Part shown: piece after piece, positions 6,996 through 12,950 of the stretch | How the letters are laid out: each line of letters opens with the position of its first letter | How positions within the stretch are numbered: the stretch's first letter is position 1 | NCBI GenBank assembly: GCA_046541515.1 | Contig: JBKHDD010000036.1 | Location: 1 to 32,911, forward strand | Reading direction: 5' to 3' | Source: CAYFVR01 sp046541515 | GTDB lineage: Bacteria > Desulfobacterota > Desulfobacteria > Desulfobacterales > Desulfococcaceae | DNA length: 32,911 nt | Notes under the pieces: model-generated | Seen by the model: only the letters and a program-made list of their open reading frames with translations | What the model was told of the DNA's origin: nothing | Database searches by the model: none | Made by a program: the position numbers and the translations under genes

Positions 6996-8705
6996 CTACA
7001 TCTGCGCGTTGAGGAGCGCGCCAATTTTGTAGGCGATTTCTCCCTCGCCGGCGTTGAGGCTGGCCGCCTCCACCAGGGACGAAACCCGCTTCAACTCCTC
7101 GATATCGGCTTCGTATCCGATGGTGTAAATGGGGATGTTCAGGGCGGGAATCAGGTGTTCCATGTCCGGAAAAATGAGGCCTCGGTTGGTTTCGCCGTCG
7201 GTGAGGACGAACAGCAGCGGCTTGACGTTGGGGTTCTGTTCCTTTGCCCGGACGAGTTGCTCCAGGGAAACCGCGATGCCGTCGTACATGGCCGTGGGGC
7301 CGTCCGCGCTCATATCCTGAACCGCCGCGTGGAACGCCGCCTTTTGGTTCAGGTCGAACGGCTTGATGGGCAGAATCCGGCTCACTTGCTGGTTGAATAC
7401 CACCAGCCCGATGCTGTTTTGCGGCGAAATGAACTCCGCGCCTTCCAGCAACGCCGTTTTCAGCCGACCGAGCCGGTCGCCCCGCATGGAACCGCTCACG
7501 TCGCAGAGAAAAATCGCGGCGATGGGGCGGCCGGCGTCCTTTTTCTCCTTCCAGGTCTTCTGCGCCCGCACCAGCACGTCGCCCGGCGGCGCCTCAAAGG
7601 GGGGCGTGTGCTGGATGTTTGGCTGAAATCCGTACCGGGCGGCCAGCTGGGCGTATTTCCGCTCGCCCGCGAATTCGCCGAACGCCTTCAGCACTTCCAT
7701 TTCTTCGGGGCTCACGTCGCCCACCGCGTACAGCGGGTTGTCGTGGCGAATGCCGAAGGGAATGAATTCGTAGCCGGATTTCAGAACGGGGGTGTGGACG
7801 AAGGTCTGGTATTCCATGACGAAGGCGTCCAGGGAGCCCTCGTTCATCACCGAATCGCGCATTTGGAGGGTGGTCAGCGCCACAAAGGGGACGCCCCGCT
7901 GGAAGCTCTCGAAGGAGCTGACCACCTCGGGCGTGAGCATGGCCGCCGGGTCGCCGTCGGCGAATGTGGCCAGCACGGTCACCAGAAAGTTGAGCCCGGT
8001 GCTGCTGGCGAAGGGATCGGTGTAGCCCATGACCAGGCTGCCCTGAACCACCGCGTCGATGATGTTTTTGACGTTCAGTTCGCCGTAGACGGTCCGCAGC
8101 TCGTTGGCCACCGCTTCTTTCATGACGATGCCCGCGATATTGGCCGCCATCCGTTCCCGCACCGGGGTCATGGGCACGCCGTGGGCCTCCACCATCCGAA
8201 CCCAAAGGTGGTTGGAGGGCGAAAACCCTTCGGGCAGATATTTCCGGGCGGCGATGTAGTCGTGGCCGGCGCCGGAGGCGATCTTCCGGATGGCGACCTT
8301 TCCGCGCCGGCCGTCGCCGATCGGTTGATTCCGGGCGTTGAAGTCTCTGGCAATCTCCACCATGATGCCGTCGATGCCCTCTCCGGATTTTTCGGTGGAG
8401 GTGAAAATTTCCACCACCACGTGGCCGCCGGTTCGGGGCGGGTCCACCACCAGGGGGAACTGGGCGATGTCGGGCAGGTTTTTCTTGAGATCCCGGCTTG
8501 CGCCCAATTCCAGATTGGCGCGGCGCTGCACGTAATTTTCCACCGGGCGGATGTCTTCCACCTCGTTGGCCAGCCGGGTCTTCGCTTTTTCGTAGGTCAG
8601 GGGACCGGCAAAGGGATTGTGGCCCGTCGTAAACACGTAGCCCAAAAAGCCGCCGCCCACGAGCATCCCAAAAAAGATGATGAAAACGATCAACCGTCTA
8701 CCCAT
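6996..8705 (-). CDS. Membrane-anchored substrate-binding/VWA fusion protein
   Basis: 569-aa protein with an N-terminal transmembrane anchor (about residues 5-24). A region of about 270 residues resembles extracellular solute-binding proteins (about 95-365; MGYTDPFASSTGLNFLVTVL is typical of that fold). A VWA domain follows at about 395-565. The metal-ion-dependent adhesion site looks intact: D402-x-S404-x-S406 in DVSGSMRGDR, Thr471 in ADGPTAMYDG and Asp503 in LTDGETNRG. Fusions of this kind occur in other bacteria near TelA/XpaC-type genes (family knowledge), but their role is not settled. The ATG overlaps the previous gene's end by 8 bp, so translation is coupled. It is probably exported and metal-dependent, binding a protein or small ligand. 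Confidence 0.85.
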   Translation of the reverse strand: MGRRLIVFIIFFGMLVGGGFLGYVFTTGHNPFAGPLTYEKAKTRLANEVEDIRPVENYVQRRANLELGASRDLKKNLPDIAQFPLVVDPPRTGGHVVVEIFTSTEKSGEGIDGIMVEIARDFNARNQPIGDGRRGKVAIRKIASGAGHDYIAARKYLPEGFSPSNHLWVRMVEAHGVPMTPVRERMAANIAGIVMKEAVANELRTVYGELNVKNIIDAVVQGSLVMGYTDPFASSTGLNFLVTVLATFADGDPAAMLTPEVVSSFESFQRGVPFVALTTLQMRDSVMNEGSLDAFVMEYQTFVHTPVLKSGYEFIPFGIRHDNPLYAVGDVSPEEMEVLKAFGEFAGERKYAQLAARYGFQPNIQHTPPFEAPPGDVLVRAQKTWKEKKDAGRPIAAIFLCDVSGSMRGDRLGRLKTALLEGAEFISPQNSIGLVVFNQQVSRILPIKPFDLNQKAAFHAAVQDMSADGPTAMYDGIAVSLEQLVRAKEQNPNVKPLLFVLTDGETNRGLIFPDMEHLIPALNIPIYTIGYEADIEELKRVSSLVEAASLNAGEGEIAYKIGALLNAQM

Positions 8706-9336
8706 GGTCCACCTCCTTCATGGCGTCTTGAAGCCCCGCGTTAATGGCCTTGAGTTCCCCGTCGATTTCCCGCTGGTCCTTGAGCCGAAGGTCGAACAGC
8801 GTCAGGTTGCCCCCCAGCCGCTTGAGGGCGACCAGGGCGCCGTCCACCGATTGGGCCTGCTGGTGGAGCAGCGCCTTCATGGTTTCCCGTTGCTGATCTG
8901 TGCCGAAGGTTTGGGACCGTTGCAGCAGCTCCCGGTGATTCCGCGCCAGTTCGCCCAGATTTTGCAGCACGGCGTCCACGTCGTCCAGAAAAGCCTGCCC
9001 CTGAAATTCCTCCCGGATGCGCTCCGCCAGCGCGAGACATTCCAGGGCCGGTTTCCGAAAGGTCGGCCCGCAGTCTTCCAGCAGCCGGCGAAGGTCGGCG
9101 GCGTCCAGGGCCTCCGGGACGCCGTGATACCGGCGGCGAAAGATGTCCGACCGGGCATAGACCGCGGGCCACAGCAGCAGGAGAAACGCCCCGATCCCGG
9201 CCGCGATCGCGGAGACGGTCCACCCCGGCTGAAACCAGTGGATGAAGCCCGCCTCCAGCGCAAGCAGGATGAACACGACCATCCAGGTTTGGGGGGCGGT
9301 TAGAAATAGATGGAGGATTCTCCTGCCCTTGTTCAT
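8698..9336 (-). CDS. Membrane protein with cytoplasmic coiled coil
   Basis: 212-aa protein and first gene of the three-gene module. Two adjacent hydrophobic segments (about residues 15-34 and 40-60) form a hairpin in the membrane. The rest is soluble and helical, rich in Leu, Glu, Gln and Arg, with heptad-like stretches (RIREEFQGQAFLDDVDAVLQ and the Gln-rich region around residues 140-170). The arrangement resembles XpaC-like proteins that accompany VWA/TelA genes, but I cannot confirm the family from motifs. A purine-rich GGAG about 13 bases before the ATG is the only visible ribosome binding site. It probably scaffolds the downstream VWA proteins. Confidence 0.72.
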   Translation of the reverse strand: MNKGRRILHLFLTAPQTWMVVFILLALEAGFIHWFQPGWTVSAIAAGIGAFLLLLWPAVYARSDIFRRRYHGVPEALDAADLRRLLEDCGPTFRKPALECLALAERIREEFQGQAFLDDVDAVLQNLGELARNHRELLQRSQTFGTDQQRETMKALLHQQAQSVDGALVALKRLGGNLTLFDLRLKDQREIDGELKAINAGLQDAMKEVDHG

Positions 9337-9661
9337 CCGTTTCTCTTTCTCCGAATTCGTTTGGCCTGAAAAGAGGCCGCCGCCAGCGACGGCTTTGCCC
9401 GCGTCTTCCGCTTCTACACGAAATCGTTATAAAATTCGAGTCCTTTGTGGAGGGATGGATGTGGGATTTTCGGATGAAATTCCGTTCCGCAGGATGGATT
9501 CCAGGGCGTGGGAGGTCGACGTGTTGGGGGGATTTTCGGGGGATTTCGGGGGCCGGTTGGCGGGAGGGAATTAGCGATGGCCGCAGAGCGGCGGGCCGTC
9601 CGATAGCCTGGATGAGGAGGGGAACTGGCGGTTTCGTCCCGCTTCCGGCCTGGTCCCGTCC
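9337..9661. other. Intergenic, no gene recognised
   Basis: 325 bp between two minus-strand genes. On the minus strand, TATAAC at about 9427-9432 could be a -10 element for the VWA module, but no good -35 lies at the right spacing. I see no gene, terminator or repeat of note here. Confidence 0.4.
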
Positions 9662-10144
9662 TTAGGCGGAATCGCAAACCACCCGTTGGCGGAGACGTTG
9701 CATGCGATATCGCCGGACGGCCCAAAGCGCCAACGCGTAGCCGGCGGCGGCCAGAGGCAGACCCGTCACGACCCCTCCGAGGGTCATGACCCACAGCAAC
9801 CGGGGCGCGCTCTGAACCACCCACAGGAAGGTTTCCAGGTTGAACGTCTGGGGGAAGGTGACGTCCATTTCCGGGCCGGTCAGCCAGAGGCCCACCCGGT
9901 AGGTCAGGCCGTAAAAGAAGGGCAGGGTTAGGGGATTGGTGATGAGCACCCCCAGCGCCGCGGATACCCGGTTCCAGCCAAAAGCGGCGGCCAGCAGGAC
10001 GGCGGTCACGGTATGACAGAGGAAATACGGGCTCATTCCGATAAAAATGCCCAGGGCGAAGCCCAAGGCGATTTCTCGGGGGCACCCTTTTTGGCAAACC
10101 AGACGGACTACCCATTGTTTGAGGAAAGTCGGAACACGGATCAT
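9662..10144 (-). CDS. DUF2062 domain integral membrane protein
   Basis: 160-aa protein with the DUF2062 hallmark: the stretch GCPREIALGFALGIFIGMSP, then a hydrophobic segment, then GVLITNPLTLPFFYGLTYRV. There are three or four transmembrane segments (about residues 27-45, 50-70, 75-92 and 120-145) and a basic C-terminus. The frame stays open to 10294. I place the start at the ATG at 10144 (MIRVPTFLKQW) because it gives the usual family length and the upstream residues are not DUF2062-like. The Shine-Dalgarno (GGAG) is about 12 bases away, so the start is not certain. The function of the family is unknown; it sometimes neighbours cell-envelope or glycosyltransferase genes. Confidence 0.82.
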   Translation of the reverse strand: MIRVPTFLKQWVVRLVCQKGCPREIALGFALGIFIGMSPYFLCHTVTAVLLAAAFGWNRVSAALGVLITNPLTLPFFYGLTYRVGLWLTGPEMDVTFPQTFNLETFLWVVQSAPRLLWVMTLGGVVTGLPLAAAGYALALWAVRRYRMQRLRQRVVCDSA

Positions 10145-10319
10145 TTTGGCGAAAAACTCCGTCGGCGAAAATTGGTCATCGGAGCAAAAACCATCCTCCC
10201 TATGCCAGAGAATTGTTAGAATGGCGTTATCTTCCGGGAATTCGGGAATTTCTGCCGGGTCGCCCGCCATGGACCCGGGGCCTTGGCGGAGCATTTGGCG
10301 AAAAACTCACAAAATCGGT

Positions 10320-10348
10320 TTGCGATCCCCGATTTCCGGGCATATTGT
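10320..10348 (+). promoter_or_regulatory. Putative sigma-70 promoter
   Basis: TTGCGA (10320-10325) and TATTGT (10343-10348) are separated by 17 bp; each matches the consensus at four of six positions. It lies about 90 bp upstream of the small plus-strand gene at 10440. Confidence 0.4.
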
Positions 10349-10439
10349 TTCACTGGTAACGGTTTGTGTCGATTTTCCCGTTTTCTCCCGACGGGTTCAC
10401 GCCGCAAGTTCGCGGCCACCAGGCCGATTGGAGGACAGG

Positions 10440-10751
10440 ATGACGGAAACGCTTTCTCGGTTGAATCAGTTTGCGAAGACGGTTGCGGGCAAGGAATTGC
10501 TGGAAGTCATCTACGAGGCCGAGCGGGAGGCGACGCGGGCGGAGCGCCTGGAAATGTCGTCCCGTTGCGGATCGGCCATGGATTGCGGGAAATATGCGAC
10601 CTGTCTGAAAGACCTGATCCTTTTCTTGCGCCACGGCGTCCGCCGGGGGCGGGTGACCGACGATGTTTTTCTCCATTTCCAGCAGATTCAAGACGCCTGC
10701 CGACGGAGCCCGTTTCAGGAAAAGTCCCTGGAAACGCGGATTTCCGCCTAA
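10440..10751 (+). CDS. Small hypothetical protein with three spaced cysteines
   Basis: 103-aa soluble protein I do not recognise. The ATG is preceded by GGAGG five bases upstream, a strong ribosome binding site, and a promoter-like pair lies further upstream. The sequence is mostly helical and charged. The centre contains CGSAMDCGKYATC, three cysteines spaced C-x5-C-x5-C, which could hold a metal or form disulfides. The frame continues upstream without a stop, but only this start has a proper ribosome binding site. It is divergent from the DUF2062 gene and convergent with the small gene at 10849. It may be lineage-specific. Confidence 0.62.
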   Translation: MTETLSRLNQFAKTVAGKELLEVIYEAEREATRAERLEMSSRCGSAMDCGKYATCLKDLILFLRHGVRRGRVTDDVFLHFQQIQDACRRSPFQEKSLETRISA

Positions 10752-10762
10752 CAACCATTTTA

Positions 10763-10800
10763 GCCAAATAAAATAGGGCCCGACGGGCGAGCGCCGGGCC
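10763..10800 (-). terminator. Candidate intrinsic terminator
   Basis: On the minus strand GGCCCG and CGGGCC (10777-10800) form a stem, followed by the T-rich TATTTTATTT. It would end transcription of the small gene at 10849-11034. On the plus strand no T-run follows. Confidence 0.45.
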
Positions 10801-10848
10801 TTGCCCTCCAAAATTCTCCGACGAAGCCTTTGGATGGCGGTGAAAAAT

Positions 10849-11034
10849 TCAGACGGCTCTCTTTTTTTGGATCAGGTCCAGCGCCGGCTTGGGGCCATAT
10901 TTTACAAGGCGTTCCGGAAACTCGGATTGCATTTTTTGGAAGCAGTCAAAAAACGAATCCGAATTTTGATTGTATTCCTCGTCCATCTCCAATCGGGATC
11001 GACGAATTTCGTCCAAGATTTCATCCGGCGCCAT
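10849..11034 (-). CDS. Small hypothetical protein, antitoxin-like
   Basis: 61-aa acidic/basic helical protein beginning MAPDEILDEIRRSRLEMDEE. The ATG at 11034 has GGAGG six bases upstream, a better start than the longer in-frame one at 11109. Short proteins with this kind of opening (D-E-I-x-x-E-[IV]-R-x-x-R) are common in bacterial genomes beside toxin genes or as orphans, and I infer an antitoxin-like or orphan accessory protein. No toxin-like partner is intact next to it; the upstream neighbour is a broken DUF4242 gene whose end overlaps this start by 14 bp. Confidence 0.6.
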   Translation of the reverse strand: MAPDEILDEIRRSRLEMDEEYNQNSDSFFDCFQKMQSEFPERLVKYGPKPALDLIQKKRAV

Positions 11035-11274
11035 TTCCCGCCTCCATCCATTCTTCGGGCGGGCAAATCGTCGGCGTTCGAATGCCCTCCGCCGCGTTGA
11101 TTTCTTCAAAAAACGACGCAGTTAACCTTGTCCGCCGCGACGAAGCTTACGACCCACCGAATTTTGAGCCCATCTCCGACAGGATTCCGCGGGATTTCCG
11201 GGAAATGCCGGTCAGCTCGTCGGAACCCGGTTTGCCGGCGCCTTCCATGTCGCGCTCGATGATGCCTTGGACAT
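11021..11274 (-). pseudogene. DUF4242-family gene broken by frameshifts
   Basis: Joining three reading phases on the minus strand gives a DUF4242-like protein: MSK, then IIERDMEGAGKPGSDELTGI and SRKSRGILSEMG, then KIRWVVSFVAADKVNCVVF. Family members typically read MPKYIIER..GAG.L...EL..IS.KSC.VL..MGP.IQWVHSYVT.DKVYCV (from memory). The breaks fall just after the MSK codons (11264-11267), in the A-run at about 11163-11166 (one A short) and in the T6 run at 11108-11113 (one T too many); the last two compensate each other. The C-terminus diverges from the family. It is either a decayed gene or an assembly error in homopolymers; three lesions in 250 bp favour decay. Confidence 0.65.
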
Positions 11275-11472
11275 GGGGTCGCCTTTTTGGCGCGTGCAAA
11301 AGAATAAGAGCGCCTTGTTTTCCCGAACTCGTTCGAAATTCGATCAACCCAACAGCATTGGGAAGCGGATCGCAACATTCTCGATGAGGATTAAGGGATT
11401 AGAATAGCCACCCAATCGAGAAATGGCAACCGAGGCGGGAATTTCAGGGGTTTTTCGAGGATTGCGCGAAGT

Positions 11473-11504
11473 CATGGGCCGGCGGTCCGGGCCGCCGGCC
11501 CATG
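11473..11504. repeat. Perfect 13-bp hairpin downstream of the radical SAM gene
   Basis: CATGGGCCGGCGG and CCGCCGGCCCATG are separated by six bases. It lies 29 bp beyond the stop of the radical SAM gene. No T-run follows on either strand, so it is a 3'-end stabiliser or a palindromic repeat rather than a classic terminator. Confidence 0.6.
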
Positions 11505-11532
11505 AACGGTGGGAGGGGAGAAGAGGGAGGGG

Positions 11533-12780
11533 TCAGAATCGAGCGAGCTTTTCCGGGTTCATAGGCCGTCGCCCGTCAAACATTTCGCAGGCGCGATAGT
11601 AGCGGAGGTCTTCGGACCAGAGGCGGCGAAATTCCCCGTCGCCAGCCAATTTCCGGGCGGTGCGGACCGGCGCGGAAAACGTTTCCAGCAGCGGGCCGAA
11701 CAGCTCGGACGGGTCCCGGAAGCATTCCCAGTCGCAGGCTTTGCAGAAGGCGTCGGCGTCCAGGGAATCCAAATCCACGTCCCAGAATTTCCCCAAATTT
11801 TGGTCCCCCCGGTATCCGCAGGGATAGGTCCCGCCGTCTCGGGCGTCCACGAAAAAAAAGTCGATGCCGCCCCGGCAGGGATACGCCTCCGAGCCGCGCT
11901 CTCCCCCATAGTGCCGGACCAGCGCCTGGAGGGAGGTCCGGGGCGAAAAAATCCGAATTCGGGACCGGAATTCCGGGATGGTGTCCATCAGCGCCCGGAA
12001 CAGCGCCGCTTTTTCCGCCGGAGAGAAGCGCACCACGCCGTCCGCCGCCGTGGCCGCGTAGACGGCGGAGAGTTCGTCCCCGGCCTCCACGCTCATGGGG
12101 TAGCAACTGTTGACGATGGAGAATCCCATGTCGATGACCCGTCGGTAGAACGCCCGAAACGCTTCCCGGTACATCCCGTAAAATCGCTCCGGCCCGTTGG
12201 GATCGCCGTTCAGGGGACCGGCGGCCATGGTTTCCCGGCTGATGTTTCGATTGATGCCCAGGTTCACCGAGGGAAAGAGGCCCCGCTGGTGGAACTCCGG
12301 CAACGCCGCCTCGATCCCGGCCACCACGCCGGGGAATCCCCGCATCTCCTCATGCACCGCCGGTTCGGCGGAATCCAGGCTGATCCAGAAATTCCGCAAC
12401 GGGCTGTGGGCCAGGGCGTCGGCGATCTTGCGCACCCGGTCCATCCGATTGCTTTTCTCGTCGCAACCCGCGAAGAAAAAGCCGTTGGTTCCGGTGCGGA
12501 TGTAGGGAATGCCAAGTTCCCCGGCGCGTCGGATGTAGTCGGCCAATTGGGGCATCAACATCATCGGCTCGCCGCCGGTGAAGGAAATGGCTTGCACCCC
12601 CTTTTCCGCCGCCGCGTCGATGATCCGGTAGACCTCGTCGGAGGAAAGGGTGGCGCGTTCAAATTTCTCGGTGGTCCGCATCCCGCATTGGGGGCACCGG
12701 GCGTTGCAGCGGTCGGTCAGTTGAATCACGAGCTGTCCGGGGGCGCGGCCCCGAAGCAGCGCGCGGATGGAAATGGGCAT
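11533..12780 (-). CDS. Radical SAM protein with C-terminal auxiliary-cluster cysteines
   Basis: 415-aa cytoplasmic iron-sulfur enzyme. The radical SAM motif is C25-x3-C29-x2-C32 in DRCNARCPQC, followed by the SAM-binding GGEP at 69-72 (ISFTGGEPMM). The C-terminal part has five further cysteines (302, 321, 346, 349, 353; YPCRGG, YPCGY, FCKACDWEC) spaced like a SPASM/twitch auxiliary cluster. The chosen ATG at 12780 has AAGGA upstream; a GTG six codons earlier is an alternative. The open frame continues upstream through the next gene but is meaningless there. Its neighbour on the same strand is the PHP-glycosyltransferase, which suggests a shared lipid or envelope pathway (inference). A terminator lies between the two. 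The substrate is unknown. Confidence 0.85.
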   Translation of the reverse strand: MPISIRALLRGRAPGQLVIQLTDRCNARCPQCGMRTTEKFERATLSSDEVYRIIDAAAEKGVQAISFTGGEPMMLMPQLADYIRRAGELGIPYIRTGTNGFFFAGCDEKSNRMDRVRKIADALAHSPLRNFWISLDSAEPAVHEEMRGFPGVVAGIEAALPEFHQRGLFPSVNLGINRNISRETMAAGPLNGDPNGPERFYGMYREAFRAFYRRVIDMGFSIVNSCYPMSVEAGDELSAVYAATAADGVVRFSPAEKAALFRALMDTIPEFRSRIRIFSPRTSLQALVRHYGGERGSEAYPCRGGIDFFFVDARDGGTYPCGYRGDQNLGKFWDVDLDSLDADAFCKACDWECFRDPSELFGPLLETFSAPVRTARKLAGDGEFRRLWSEDLRYYRACEMFDGRRPMNPEKLARF

Positions 12781-12854
12781 GGAAATCCTTTGCTTCACGG
12801 CGCGCCGGCGTTTGGTTTTCTTTCCCCGCCGGCACGTTTCAATCGGGAGTGGAT

Positions 12855-12902
12855 AAAAAACGAACCGGGGAATCGGAAGCTCGGCGGCATCCGGTTCCCC
12901 GG
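12855..12902 (-). terminator. Intrinsic terminator after the PHP-glycosyltransferase
   Basis: On the minus strand CCGGGGAA pairs with TTCCCCGG, extended by CGGA/TCCG across one mismatch (12865-12902), and is followed by TTCG and six T (12855-12860). It separates the glycosyltransferase transcript from the radical SAM gene, at least partially. Confidence 0.6.
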
Positions 12903-12909
12903 CCGACGA

Positions 12910-12939
12910 CGGGCCGGGGACACCGGCCCGGGTTTTTTT
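12910..12939 (+). terminator. Intrinsic terminator facing the plus strand
   Basis: CGGGCCGG-GGACA-CCGGCCCG is followed by GG and seven T (12933-12939). The structure is a good terminator for plus-strand RNA, yet no plus-strand gene lies upstream for about 2 kb. It may stop antisense transcription into the glycosyltransferase gene. Confidence 0.5.
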
Positions 12940-12950
12940 CGTCCGGCCGG

